Source: Craspedostauros australis (taxonomy: Eukaryota > Bacillariophyta > Bacillariophyceae > Mastogloiales > Achnanthaceae). Taken from it: a stretch of 64,000 bases of DNA. Shown here piece by piece: positions 27,268-38,933 of this stretch. Location of the stretch: assembly GCA_026770025.1 (NCBI GenBank), contig JAMXDE010000040.1, forward strand, positions 558,001-622,000. The letters run 5' to 3'. The position numbers and the translations under genes were made by a program. The notes below the pieces were generated by a model. It saw only the letters and a list, made by a program, of their open reading frames with translations, was not told the DNA's origin and ran no database searches. Position 1 is the stretch's first letter. Each line of letters begins with the position of its first letter.

Positions 27268-28070
27268 TGTCGAGATGTACATGTGAGTATATGTCGAGAT
27301 GTACGAGTATATGTGCATCGTTCACCCGCTATTCTCTCATACGCACTTGGACGGTATAACTACATTCGTGTCGATAGTATACTGTGATTCGTCAGAATTA
27401 CAGGGGAAACGGAACACACGAAAAGGGGCAAGATTTCTGGAGGAAATTTGCAAATGACGATTCCTGAGAGAATTGGAAGATCGTCCGTCCATCCATCAAT
27501 GGTACCAAGAGAATCTCGAGGTACTTCCCAACTAAACCTCAGATGACGATATCATCTGACAGACCACTTCATCACCAATGGAACGTGACATCTGGAGAGC
27601 AGAAGGACGCCTACTGACGTCGACAGGATGTCATCGTGTCACCACGTCGACATCTGTCTCCAAGTCAGAGCAGGAGGCTAAGATCCGATGACCGAAGGGC
27701 ATCAGCATCATGGATACAGAAGGTGAACTTCAAATGGCGAGTACTCATGGAGTAGGAGCCAGTACTGAATGAACGGAGTGTTGAATACGGAGTACGTATC
27801 GAACACGGAGTATCGTGCACAACGAGTACACGATGTTGAGAGAGAGAGAGAGAGAATACAGAGAGAGAGAAGCGAGAGAGTATCTCGCGTACCGACTCAT
27901 AGTCGGAGACTGAATCTACGAAACAGATTGAAGCGCCGAGAGCATCGGGCAAGAGAACGGGCGTACACCGAGAGCATCGGAGTAGCCAAGTAATGAAATA
28001 GCAAACGAACGACTATCAACCAACACCATCTTCCACGATCGTAGGTTACCGTGCGCGGAACTTGCCAACA
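27268..28070 (+). repeat. Copia-1 outer 5' LTR (803 bp)
   Basis: Begins TGTCGAGATGTACATG and ends CTTGCCAACA. It starts with two copies of GTCGAGATGTAC and contains a GA-rich run near 27840-27880. TGACGT, a bZIP-type core, is at 27615-27620. Fewer than ten differences from 38934-39736 by eye. Confidence 0.9.
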
Positions 28071-28152
28071 CGTTTATAAACGATAGATCAGGGCGAGCCC
28101 GCGAATCGTATCGTGCGAGGAAGACGAACATCATTCAAAAGCACCAAGCTGA

Positions 28153-31100
28153 ATGAGCGAGGAAGAGGAATTGAGAGACATCCCTCTGTCCAACCCGACT
28201 GTCAAACAAGAAGAAGGTGCGAGCGAGACTCCACCACGAGAAGAGAAGGAAGCAGCCGCGGCTACTGTCCTATCAGGCGCAGACGCAAGCGCGATTGACG
28301 AGACCGAAGAGGAACGGTCTGCAAGGCTACACCGCGAGAAGGAGAGTATCCTCAAGGCGTACAAGCAAGAGGAGACTGGTGTGACGGAGAACATCCGCAC
28401 AGCCAAACGGAGTGGTAAAAGTGAGACACCACCAGGAGGAGAATTTGTGAGCAAATCAACCCTCGCGAAACAACAAGCGAAAATCGAAGAATCGACAACA
28501 CAGAAACAAACGGAAATCAAGGGCGCGAGCGCACCAACAACGAAACAACGAATCAACATGGCGACATCAGCCAACGTGAACAAGCGACGCATCAAGGCGC
28601 CGATGTTCAGCGGTGAACAAGAAGACTACAGCGCATGGGAGTCCCAAGCGAAGGCGTACGCTCGTGCACAGAAGACGAGAGACGTGATGTTGGGCAAGAC
28701 CAAGGTCCCAACAGTGAGCGAGATCGCGGCAGCCACCGACGATGACAAGGAAGCAATGGAAGAAATCTACGAGCTGGGATGCGACTGCTTCAGCGATCTG
28801 ATCCTCATGATGGATGCAGAGAAAGGAAAAGGCAAGCAAGCCATCCAATACATCAACCAGTGCATCTCCGACGACTACCCCGAAGGAGACGCACACGCAG
28901 CGTGGAACGTTCTCGCGGAGAAGTTCCGACCATCCGACGCGGTGACGAAGATCAAACTCAAGCGCCAATTCAACAACGAAAAGATGAAGAGAGACACGGA
29001 CCCCGACATCTACATCACGCAACTCGAGAGTCTACGATCGCGTCTCCACGATGTCAAGTACGAGATCACGGACGAGGAAATGATCATGCAAATCCTCAGC
29101 ACGGTGAGCAACGAGTACAGAACCCACATCGTGAACTTCCAACATCAACTCACGTTCAATCCAGAACTGGTTACCATCAACACGATCAGAGGAGTACTCC
29201 GTACTGCATACGCCACTCACAGAGGAGGCAAGGCATATGTCGACGACTTCCAAGACAGTAACACGAAGAGCAACGACACCGGCTTCACAAGCACCGGTAA
29301 CTTCAAGGGTACTTGTCACAACTGTGGCGTGTATGGCCATAGATCCGCCGATTGTCCAGAACGCAAGAAATCGAACAACAAGAAAAACAACAACAACAAC
29401 AACAACAAGATGAACGGAAAGCGTAATAAGGGAAGCGGCTTCAAGGGCAAGTGCAACTACTGCGGCATCTTCGGACATCGCGAGGCGGAGTGCCGAAAGA
29501 AGAAGTTCAACGAAAGCAAAAAGAACAACGAACAAGCCAACGCGGCTACGGAAGGACACGACAAGAGCGGGCACGAGATGGTACTCTCTGCGAAGGACAT
29601 GCCGCTCTGCATGTTGGTGTCCGACGACTACATCGAAGACTCCTTCTTCGATAACTTCGAGTGCGTCGGAAGTGACAACGAAGTACAGGACGATGAGATC
29701 GTCCCGGAGTGGCTCAGCGAGGAGCCAATCATCCACGAGGTGGATCCAAGACGCGAGGTGAGCTACGAATGCTGCTTCAACGCGCACGACCTGATCGGTT
29801 CATACGGCGACGAAGCTGAGATGGACGACGAGGCCAACGATAGCGACATCGAAGAGGCCATGAGCAATGACGACGACGACGACGACGCCGACGAGGACGG
29901 CGCAGATGAAGACAACGAAACAAACCGCGGCGCGGCGCCGCCTCCTCCAGCAGCGGGGAACAACAGATCGGGCATCTTCGACGAGGATGACAGCGACGAA
30001 TCCGAGAACGGCGATCATCCAAACGACAGCTTCAATCCAAACGAGCGTGTCGTCTATCCAGCGAACATCGACTTCCCGGATATCGAGGATCCCAACAGTG
30101 TCGACTATCTACTCCGTCACACTGTCACACCAGACGCAACAGCAACGGCATTAACAATCCAAAAACAGCTCATCTTCGACGCTGTAATGGAAGCGGGGAT
30201 GCGACTGTTCCCAGAAACCACACGAGGGGTACTCATGCCGATATGGGTGAACATGATGGGATCCATCCTATCCGAGCACTTCGAATCAATCGAAGAGATC
30301 CTTGCCAACGCGATCGTCATCAACTACATACTGGAAGCCAACAACTCGGAAACCATCCCAGAAACGGATCTGCACTACATTCTTGGAGGATGTATGCGTG
30401 TACTCTTGCGAGAGCGATCACGCGTCCACCCATACGATCCAGCCACAGGATCACATCGGAACAGTACGATTCCATCGGACTACGCACAATTACCCGATGA
30501 CATGGACGATGGGGACCACCGCAATCCATACAACGAAGATGGAGTCCACGAAGACGATGACGACGGCAGCTTCAACGACGAGATAGCTGCGGCAGCCGTG
30601 GAGCAACTCCACAAGCTGAGCACCAAGCACAAAGACAAGGTCAACAAGGACACCTGGCTCGCCGACAGTGGAGCTTCGTGTCACATCGTCAATTCAGACG
30701 CCGCTCTCTTCGACGTGCGGCACATCAAGTCATTCGTCCAAGTGGGAGACAGCACGAAGCTGGACTCTCCCAAAATGGGATCCATTCGCTTGAAGGTCAA
30801 GCAACGAGACAACACTGGCCACGTCATCCGGCTTGATGATGTGAAGTACACACCGAAAATGGCGGTGAACCTTTTCTCCACGAACAAGGCTCTGTACAAC
30901 GGTTACCAGCTTGGTAGCAACGGCATTCTGATGGACATCATCAACGGATCCGGAACGAAGATCGTATTCGACCGAGTCTTCCCCACGGCCAACGGATTCA
31001 TCACGGGAGTGCAGATGCACCCCATCATGCCAACGAACGACGACAAGGCTTGCACAGCCCTCGTCAAGAACCCATCCAAGGAGATCAGCGCGGTGAGCTT

Positions 31101-34100
31101 GCATCGAATGCTCGGCCACGCGCCACTTGAGGCCATGAAGCGAACGGCTGCCCAATACGGATGGAAAATTATCGGCGAGATGCCGGTATGTCGCGACTGC
31201 GCGGTCGCGAACGCAAGAGTGAAGGATATTCCGAAAGCAACCATTCCGAGAGCAACTCGCCGCGGCGAACGGCTCTTCATCGACATTAGTTACACTAAAC
31301 ACATAAGCTTCGGAGATAAACGCTACTGGACCCTGATCGTGGACGACTGCACGGATCACTGCTGGAGTTTCTTTCTCAAGAACAAAAGTGATCAACCAGG
31401 ATACATCAAACGATTCGTCCAGACGATCAAGTCACAGACTGGTGACCAACAGATCATCTTCCGAGGTGACAACAGCGGAGAGAACAAATCCACGCAGGAT
31501 ATTCTCATCGATGCAGGACTCAACGTGAAATTCGAATTCACGGCATCGAACACGCCGCAACAGAACGGTAGAGTGGAACGCAAGTTCGCGTACCTCTACA
31601 CCAAGATCCGCTCCATGCTCAACGGAGCACAACTCGACGAAGAGTATAGGCATGGCCTGTGGGCAGCTGCTGCTAGCACTGCCACCGCCATCGCCAACAT
31701 CACCGTAGCGAAGAATCAAAAGGAGTCACCACATCGACAATTCTTCGGCAATGATCCACCATACGCGGATGCACTCCGCACTTTCGGAGAAGTGGGTGTT
31801 GTGAAGACTACCTACGGCGGGATCACCGCCAAACTCAAGAATAGAGGAGAAGAGATGGTGTTCATCGGATATGCACACCAACATGCATCAGGGGTCTACA
31901 ACATGTACAGACCATCGACGAAGTCACTGATCTGCTCACGCGACATCAAGTGGCTCAACCAATCATACGGACAGTTCCGTGGCTGGGCACCAGCACCGAA
32001 CATATCCAACGAATCAGGAACGACGGACGCAGACGGCTTCACAACCATCGGACGGAAGGGAGCAATGCCAAGAACGGCAACGCGTCAAGTATCAGAAGCG
32101 AAGAGAGTATCTTTCGCTGACAGCAACAGGTATTATATCCTATCGGACAGTGACGATGAGGATGACGAGGACGATGGAATAGTAACTCAACTAATCCATA
32201 ACAACGAGGAAGATCGGAGCGAATCCAATCATGAGGATGACGAGATCATACCATCCGGCGACGAAGCCGACGATGACACAGGCGTCACTCCTCCGAACAC
32301 ACCAGCGAGGTCTACACAAGACACACCACTCAGACCTCCACCGAGTAAGCCAAGCAAACGTGATATAGATAGAAAGGAGAGGATCCGACGTCACGAAGCA
32401 CGAGGCAGGAAGGGAGAAACTAATCCCAAACCGACTACAGGGAAGAGCATTCCCAGAGCTCTGCGTGAGCTCGCAGACCACAACGAACGAGGTCGAAAGG
32501 AAGAAGGATATGAAAGCGACCCATCATCCAACGAAGACAGCGATAAACTCAGCGACGAGGAGACCAACTATTCCAACAACGAAACTACAGATGACGAAGA
32601 AATTGCAGATGAAGGAGAGATTGAGATCACTCATTATAGCACAACAGGACTGTACGGAATGAATGCAATCATTACCGAATCACCAGCGATCGACATCGGA
32701 TTGTCGACGCAGGACGAGAACAAGGAATCAGAGAAGCACATCGAACCTACAACATTCGATGGAGCCTTCAATCATCCAGACCCTATCCATCGAAAGGGAT
32801 ATCGAGCAGCCATCAAGAAGGAGTTCGACTCCATGGATACACGCAAAGTGTACAGCAAGATCAAACGAGACGCCATTCCACGCGGCCGCAGATGCTGCAA
32901 ATGCAAATGGGTCTTCAAGTTGAAGCGTGACGGCACACATCGAGCACGACTCGTTGCATGCGGCTATTCACAAATCGCAGGAGTGGATTTCCAAGAGCAC
33001 TACTCACCCGTCATTCACGACGTGACCTATCGGGTCATGATGGTGATCATGCTGATCAAGAAGATGGACTGCGCACTCGTCGATGTCGTAACGGCATTCC
33101 TACACGGAGACCTCGACGAGGAGATCTACATGAACTGTCCCAACGGGATGGATCATCAACCAGACGAAGCCCTGACCCTACACAAGCCTATCTACGGACT
33201 TGTGCAGAGCGCCAGGCAATGGTTCAAGATGTTGGTATCGACCCTCAAGAATATCAACTTCGAACAGAGCGCAGCAGACCCGTGCCTGTTCTACAGGAAG
33301 ACGAACGAAGGAAGCATGATCGTGGCCATCTACGTGGACGATTGCTTCTATTGCGGAGACTCCAAGGCACTAGAGACATTCCTGAAGGACATCCAAGGCA
33401 GCAAGTTCAAGGTGACAATCGAGCGTGGACTCGGAGACTACCTCAGCTGCAACATTGAACTGAACCACGACAAGACTAGAGCGACATTGCGTCAACCACA
33501 CCTCATCCGACATCTCATCGAAGAGTTCGGAACCAAGGTTGAGAAGATGCAACGCTATGGGACACCGGGAACCCCGGGTCAAATCATCGTACGACCATCC
33601 GAAGATAACGGACTGCAGAAGGTCGGACCGGAAGAACATGCCGAGTACCGCCGAGGCGTCGGTATGCTACTCTTCCTCATCAAGCACTCGCGACCAGATA
33701 TCGCACACCCTGTGAGGGAACTCTCCAAGGTATTGATCGGGCCCACCAAGGCCGCAATGAAGGAGATGTATCGGATCATCAAGTACGTGATTGATACAAA
33801 GGACTATGGATTGAAGATCCATCCAGCGCGTCCAGACGACGACGGCTGGGACATGGAACTCTTCTGCGATAGCGAATATGCAGGAGACAAGAACACGAGA
33901 ATCAGCGTAGGGGGATTCATCCTATACCTGTGCAAGGTGCCAATCCTTTGGCGATCCAAGGCACAGAAGGCCGTCACACTCAGCTCATCCGAAGCAGAAT
34001 ACGTTGCCCTTTCCGAAGCGGCAAAGGAAATCTTCTTCGTCGTGCAGCTACTCGAAAGTGTGGGCGTTCCAGTGAAGACACCGATCAAGGTCCGTGTGGA

Positions 34101-34329
34101 CAACATCGGAGCGATCTTCATCGCCAAGAACCCATCAACATCCCAACGATCGCGGCACATCGACGTGCGCCATCACTACGTGAGGAACATGGTAATCAAC
34201 AAAACCATCGAGATCATTTTTGTCAAATCCGAGCAAAACACAAGCGATGGATTCACCAAGAACATCAAGGCCGACTTACAACGTGAACACGAGAAGTCGT
34301 ACCTTGACACATCGAGAACATTCGAATGA
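28153..34329 (+). CDS. gag-pol: Copia-1 Gag-Pol polyprotein (2,058 aa, intact)
   Basis: A single open frame covers all retrotransposon functions. Two CCHC knuckles bind RNA: CHNCGVYGHRSADC near residue 388 and CNYCGIFGHREAEC near 434. A long acidic spacer (about 560-640) precedes the protease motif ADSGAS near 837. Integrase has candidate acids in DISYTK (about 1043), RGDNSGE (about 1105) and NGRVERK (about 1140). A second charged linker (1290-1500) leads to RT with YVDD near 1727, and RNase H begins with CDSEYAGD near 1904. The order protease-integrase-RT-RNase H is Copia type. The length exceeds the usual 1,300-1,500 aa because of the acidic linkers. No stops, so it may still be functional. 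Confidence 0.93.
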   Translation: MSEEEELRDIPLSNPTVKQEEGASETPPREEKEAAAATVLSGADASAIDETEEERSARLHREKESILKAYKQEETGVTENIRTAKRSGKSETPPGGEFVSKSTLAKQQAKIEESTTQKQTEIKGASAPTTKQRINMATSANVNKRRIKAPMFSGEQEDYSAWESQAKAYARAQKTRDVMLGKTKVPTVSEIAAATDDDKEAMEEIYELGCDCFSDLILMMDAEKGKGKQAIQYINQCISDDYPEGDAHAAWNVLAEKFRPSDAVTKIKLKRQFNNEKMKRDTDPDIYITQLESLRSRLHDVKYEITDEEMIMQILSTVSNEYRTHIVNFQHQLTFNPELVTINTIRGVLRTAYATHRGGKAYVDDFQDSNTKSNDTGFTSTGNFKGTCHNCGVYGHRSADCPERKKSNNKKNNNNNNNKMNGKRNKGSGFKGKCNYCGIFGHREAECRKKKFNESKKNNEQANAATEGHDKSGHEMVLSAKDMPLCMLVSDDYIEDSFFDNFECVGSDNEVQDDEIVPEWLSEEPIIHEVDPRREVSYECCFNAHDLIGSYGDEAEMDDEANDSDIEEAMSNDDDDDDADEDGADEDNETNRGAAPPPPAAGNNRSGIFDEDDSDESENGDHPNDSFNPNERVVYPANIDFPDIEDPNSVDYLLRHTVTPDATATALTIQKQLIFDAVMEAGMRLFPETTRGVLMPIWVNMMGSILSEHFESIEEILANAIVINYILEANNSETIPETDLHYILGGCMRVLLRERSRVHPYDPATGSHRNSTIPSDYAQLPDDMDDGDHRNPYNEDGVHEDDDDGSFNDEIAAAAVEQLHKLSTKHKDKVNKDTWLADSGASCHIVNSDAALFDVRHIKSFVQVGDSTKLDSPKMGSIRLKVKQRDNTGHVIRLDDVKYTPKMAVNLFSTNKALYNGYQLGSNGILMDIINGSGTKIVFDRVFPTANGFITGVQMHPIMPTNDDKACTALVKNPSKEISAVSLHRMLGHAPLEAMKRTAAQYGWKIIGEMPVCRDCAVANARVKDIPKATIPRATRRGERLFIDISYTKHISFGDKRYWTLIVDDCTDHCWSFFLKNKSDQPGYIKRFVQTIKSQTGDQQIIFRGDNSGENKSTQDILIDAGLNVKFEFTASNTPQQNGRVERKFAYLYTKIRSMLNGAQLDEEYRHGLWAAAASTATAIANITVAKNQKESPHRQFFGNDPPYADALRTFGEVGVVKTTYGGITAKLKNRGEEMVFIGYAHQHASGVYNMYRPSTKSLICSRDIKWLNQSYGQFRGWAPAPNISNESGTTDADGFTTIGRKGAMPRTATRQVSEAKRVSFADSNRYYILSDSDDEDDEDDGIVTQLIHNNEEDRSESNHEDDEIIPSGDEADDDTGVTPPNTPARSTQDTPLRPPPSKPSKRDIDRKERIRRHEARGRKGETNPKPTTGKSIPRALRELADHNERGRKEEGYESDPSSNEDSDKLSDEETNYSNNETTDDEEIADEGEIEITHYSTTGLYGMNAIITESPAIDIGLSTQDENKESEKHIEPTTFDGAFNHPDPIHRKGYRAAIKKEFDSMDTRKVYSKIKRDAIPRGRRCCKCKWVFKLKRDGTHRARLVACGYSQIAGVDFQEHYSPVIHDVTYRVMMVIMLIKKMDCALVDVVTAFLHGDLDEEIYMNCPNGMDHQPDEALTLHKPIYGLVQSARQWFKMLVSTLKNINFEQSAADPCLFYRKTNEGSMIVAIYVDDCFYCGDSKALETFLKDIQGSKFKVTIERGLGDYLSCNIELNHDKTRATLRQPHLIRHLIEEFGTKVEKMQRYGTPGTPGQIIVRPSEDNGLQKVGPEEHAEYRRGVGMLLFLIKHSRPDIAHPVRELSKVLIGPTKAAMKEMYRIIKYVIDTKDYGLKIHPARPDDDGWDMELFCDSEYAGDKNTRISVGGFILYLCKVPILWRSKAQKAVTLSSSEAEYVALSEAAKEIFFVVQLLESVGVPVKTPIKVRVDNIGAIFIAKNPSTSQRSRHIDVRHHYVRNMVINKTIEIIFVKSEQNTSDGFTKNIKADLQREHEKSYLDTSRTFE

Positions 34330-34341
34330 CCGAATGCACAT

Positions 34342-34349
34342 AGGAAGGG
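34342..34349 (+). promoter_or_regulatory. Copia-1 polypurine tract
   Basis: AGGAAGGG directly before the middle LTR; repeated at 38926-38933 before the last LTR. Confidence 0.75.
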
Positions 34350-35142
34350 TGTCGAGATGTACATGTGAGTATATGTCGAGATGTACGAGTATATGTGCAT
34401 CGTTCACCCGCTATTCTCTCATACGCACTTGGACGGTATAACTACATTCGTGTCGATAGTATACTGTGATTCGTCAGAATTACAGGGGAAATGGAACACA
34501 CGAAAAGGGGCAAGATTTCTGGAGGAAATTTGCAAATGACGATTTCTGAGAGAATTGGAAGATCGTCCGTCCATCCATCAATGGTACCAAGAGAATCTCG
34601 AGGTACTTCCCAACTAAACCTCAGATGACGATATCATCTGACAGGCTGCTGCATCACCAATGGAACGTGACATCTGGAGAGCAGAAGGACGCCTACTGAC
34701 GTCGACAGGATGTCATCATGTCACCACGTCGACATCTGTCTCCAAGTCAGAGCAGAAGGTGAAGATCCGATGACCGAAGGGCATCAGCATCATGGATACG
34801 AAAGGTGAACTTCAAATGGCGAGTACTCATGGAGTAGGAGCCAGTACTGAATGAACGGAGTGTCAAATACGGAGTACGTATCGAACACGGAGTATCGTGT
34901 GCGACGAGTACACGATGTTGAGAGAGAGAGAATACAAAGAGGAGCGAGAGAGCATCTCGCGTACCGACTCATAGTCGGAGACCGAATCTACGAAACAGAT
35001 TGAAGCGCCGAGAGCATCGGGCAAGAGAACGGGCGTACACCGAGAGCATCGGAGTAGCCAAGTAATGAAATAGCAAACGAACGACTATCAACCAACACCA
35101 TCTTCCACGATCGTAGGTTACCGTGCGCGGAACTTGCCAACA
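34350..35142 (+). repeat. Copia-1 middle LTR (793-bp subtype)
   Basis: Same ends as the outer LTRs, but it lacks part of the GA run and has many small differences. It matches the inverted LTR at 36938-37730 in length and almost all bases. It serves as the 3' LTR of the first unit and the 5' LTR of the second. Confidence 0.9.
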
Positions 35143-35224
35143 CGTTTATAAACGATAGATCAGGGCGAGCCCGCGAATCGTATCGTGCGAGGAAGACGAA
35201 CATCATTCAAGAGCAGCAAGCTGA

Positions 35225-36937
35225 ATGAGCGAGGAAGAGGAATTGAGAGACATCCCTCTGTCCAACCCGACTATCAAGAGAGAAGAAGGTGCGAGTGAGA
35301 CTCCACCACGAGAAGAGAAGGAAGTAGCCGCGGCTACTGTCCTATCAGGCGCAGACGCAAGCGTGATCGACGAGACCGAAGAGGAACGGTCTGCAAGGCT
35401 ACACCGCGAGAAGGAGAAGATCCTCAAGGCGATCAAGCAAGAGGAGACTGGTGTGACGAAGAGCATTCGCACAGCCAAACGAAGTGGTAAAAGTGAGACA
35501 CCACCAGGAGGAGAATTTGTGACGAAAACAATCTCCGCGCAACAACAGGCGAAAATCGAAAAAGTGACAACACAGAAACAGACGGAAATCAAGGGCGCGA
35601 GCGCACCAACAACGAAACAACGAATCAACATGGCGACATCAGCCAACGTGAACAAGCGACGCATCAAGGCGCCGATGTTCAGCGGTGAACAAGAAGACTA
35701 CAGCGCATGGGAGTCCCAAGCGAAGGCGTACGCTCGTGCACAGAAGACGAGAGACGTGATGTTGGGCAAGACCAAGGTCCCAACAGTGAGCGAGATCGCG
35801 GCAGCCGCCGACGATGACAAGGAAGCAATGGAAGAAATCTACGAGCTGGGATGCGACTGCTTCAGCGATCTGATCCTCATGATGGATGCAGAGAAAGGAA
35901 AAGGCAAGCAAGCCATCCAATACATCAACCAGTGCATCTCCGACGACTACCCCGAAGGAGACGCACACGCAGCGTGGAACGTTCTCGCGGAGAAGTTCCG
36001 ACCATCCGATGCGGTGACGAAGATCAAACTCAAGCGCCAATTCAACAACGAAAAGATGAAGAGAGACACGGACCCCGACATCTACATCACGCAACTCGAG
36101 AGTCTACGATCGCGTCTCCACGATGTCAAGTACGAGATCACGGACGAGGAAATGATCATGCAAATCCTCAGCACGGTGAGCAACGAGTACAGAACCCACA
36201 TCGTGAACTTCCAACATCAACTCACGTTCAATCCAGAACTGGTTACCATCAACACGATCAGAGGAGTACTCCGTACTGCATACGCCACTCACAGAGGAGG
36301 CAAGGCATACGTCGACGACTTCCAAGACAGTAATACGAAGAACAACGACACCGGCTTCACAAGCACCGGTAACTTCAAGGGTACTTGTCACAACTGTGGC
36401 GTGTATGGCCATAGATCCGCCGATTGTCCAGAACGCAAGAAATCGAACAACAAGAAAAACAACAACAACAACAACAAAATGAACGGAAAGCGTAACAAGG
36501 GAAGCGGCTTCAAGGGCAAGTGCAACTACTGCGGCATCTTCGGACATCGCGAGGCGGAGTGCCGAAAGAAGAAATTCAACGAAAGCAAAAAGAACAACGA
36601 ACAAGCCAACGCGGCTACGGAAGGACACGACAAGAGCGGGCACGAGATGGTACTCTCTGCGAAGGACATGCCGCTCTGCATGTTGGTGTCCGACGACTAC
36701 ATCGAAGACTCCTTCTTCGATAACTTCGAGTGCGTCGGAAGTGACGACGAAGTACAGGACGATGAAATCGTCCCGGAGTGGCTCAGCGAAGAGCCAATCA
36801 TCCACGAGGTGGATCCAAGACGCGAGGTGAGCTACGAATGCTGCTTCAACGCGCACGACCTGATCGGTTCATACGGCGACGAAGCTGAGATGGACGACGA
36901 GGCCAACGATAGCGACATCGAAGAGGCCATGAGTGAT
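35225..36937 (+). pseudogene. gag: Second Copia-1 unit: gag truncated by an inverted LTR
   Basis: Starts MSEEEELRDIP like the intact copy and carries both CCHC knuckles. It differs mainly in the first 120 residues (for example KTISAQQQ for KSTLAKQQ). The genuine sequence ends at GCCATGAGTGAT (36937), after about 571 codons; the remaining open frame to 37111 is read from the inverted LTR. About 3.3 kb of internal sequence (protease, integrase and the start of RT) present in the first unit is missing here. Confidence 0.88.
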
Positions 36938-37730
36938 TGTTGGCAAGTTCCGCGCACGGTAACCTACGATCGTGGAAGATGGTGTTGGTTGATAGTCGTT
37001 CGTTTGCTATTTCATTACTTGGCTACTCCGATGCTCTCGGTGTACGCCCGTTCTCTTGCCCGATGCTCTCGGCGCTTCAATCTGTTTCGTAGATTCGGTC
37101 TCCGACTATGAGTCGGTACGCGAGATGCTCTCTCGCTCCTCTTTGTATTCTCTCTCTCTCAACATCGTGTACTCGTCGCACACGATACTCCGTGTTCGAT
37201 ACGTACTCCGTATTCGACACTCCGTTCATTCAGTACTGGCTCCTACTCCATGAGTACTCGCCATTTGAAGTTCACCTTTCGTATCCATGATGCTGATGCC
37301 CTTCGGTCATCGGATCTTCACCTTCTGCTCTGACTTGGAGACAGATGTCGACGTGGTGACATGATGACATCCTGTCGACGTCAGTAGGCGTCCTTCTGCT
37401 CTCCAGATGTCACGTTCCATTGGTGATGCAGCAGCCTGTCAGATGATATCGTCATCTGAGGTTTAGTTGGGAAGTACCTCGAGATTCTCTTGGTACCATT
37501 GATGGATGGACGGACGATCTTCCAATTCTCTCAGAAATCGTCATTTGCAAATTTCCTCCAGAAATCTTGCCCCTTTTCGTGTGTTCCATTTCCCCTGTAA
37601 TTCTGACGAATCACAGTATACTATCGACACGAATGTAGTTATACCGTCCAAGTGCGTATGAGAGAATAGCGGGTGAACGATGCACATATACTCGTACATC
37701 TCGACATATACTCACATGTACATCTCGACA
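36938..37730 (-). repeat. Inverted Copia-1 LTR (793-bp subtype)
   Basis: Reverse complement of 34350-35142 with very few changes. Flanked by GAT on both sides, which may be chance or microhomology. It marks the joint of a large internal deletion. Confidence 0.9.
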
Positions 37731-38913
37731 GATGGATCATCAACCAGACGAAGCCCTGACCCTACACAAGCCTATCTACGGACTTGTGCAGAGCGCCAGG
37801 CAATGGTTCAAGATGTTGGTATCGACCCTCAAGAATATCAACTTCGAACAGAGCGCAGCAGACCCGTGCCTGTTCTACAGGAAGACGAACGAAGGAAGCA
37901 TGATCGTGGCCATCTACGTGGACGATTGCTTCTATTGCGGAGACTCCAAGGCACTAGAGACATTCCTGAAGGACATCCAAGGCAGCAAGTTCAAGGTGAC
38001 AATCGAGCGTGGACTCGGAGACTACCTCAGCTGCAACATTGAACTGAACCACGACAAGACTAGAGCGACATTGCGTCAACCACACCTCATCCGACATCTC
38101 ATCGAAGAGTTCGGAACCAAGGTTGAGAAGATGCAACGCTATGGGACACCGGGAACCCCGGGTCAAATCATCGTACGACCATCCGAAGATAACGGACTGC
38201 AGAAGGTCGGACCGGAAGAACATGCCGAGTACCGCCGAGGCGTCGGTATGCTACTCTTCCTCATCAAGCACTCGCGACCAGATATCGCACACCCTGTGAG
38301 GGAACTCTCCAAGGTATTGATCGGGCCCACCAAGGCCGCAATGAAGGAGATGTATCGGATCATCAAGTACGTGATTGATACAAAGGACTATGGATTGAAG
38401 ATCCATCCAGCGCGTCCAGACGACGACGGCTGGGACATGGAACTCTTCTGCGATAGCGAATATGCAGGAGACAAGAACACGAGAATCAGCGTAGGGGGAT
38501 TCATCCTATACCTGTGCAAGGTGCCAATCCTTTGGCGATCCAAGGCACAGAAGGCCGTCACACTCAGCTCATCCGAAGCAGAATACGTTGCCCTTTCCGA
38601 AGCGGCAAAGGAAATCTTCTTCGTCGTGCAGCTACTCGAAAGTGTGGGCGTCCCAGTGAAGACGCCGATCAAGGTCCGTGTGGACAACATCGGAGCGATC
38701 TTCATCGCCAAGAACCCATCAACATCCCAACGATCGCGGCACATCGACGTGCGCCATCACTACGTGAGGAACATGGTAATCAACAAAACCATCGAGATCA
38801 TTTTTGTCAAATCCGAGCAAAACACAAGCGATGGATTCACCAAGAACATCAAGGCCGACTTACAACGTGAACACGAGAAGTCGTACCTTGACACATCGAG
38901 AACATTCGAATGA
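37731..38913 (+). pseudogene. pol: Copia-1 RT/RNase H tail of the second unit
   Basis: Resumes in the reverse transcriptase at DHQPDEALTLHKPIYG and runs through YVDD and RNase H to a normal stop. It has no start codon of its own in a natural context and lacks the RT N-terminus. Nearly identical to 33148-34329 of the intact unit. Confidence 0.88.
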
Positions 38914-38933
38914 CCGAATGCACATAGGAAGGG

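Noticed and set aside
27268-27359. Tail of the 913-aa reading of copy B transposase
   Set aside because: The last 30 or so codons are read from the Copia-1 LTR, not from the gene.
36938-37111. C-terminal extension of the second Copia-1 gag
   Set aside because: Encoded by the inverted LTR, so not a real domain.
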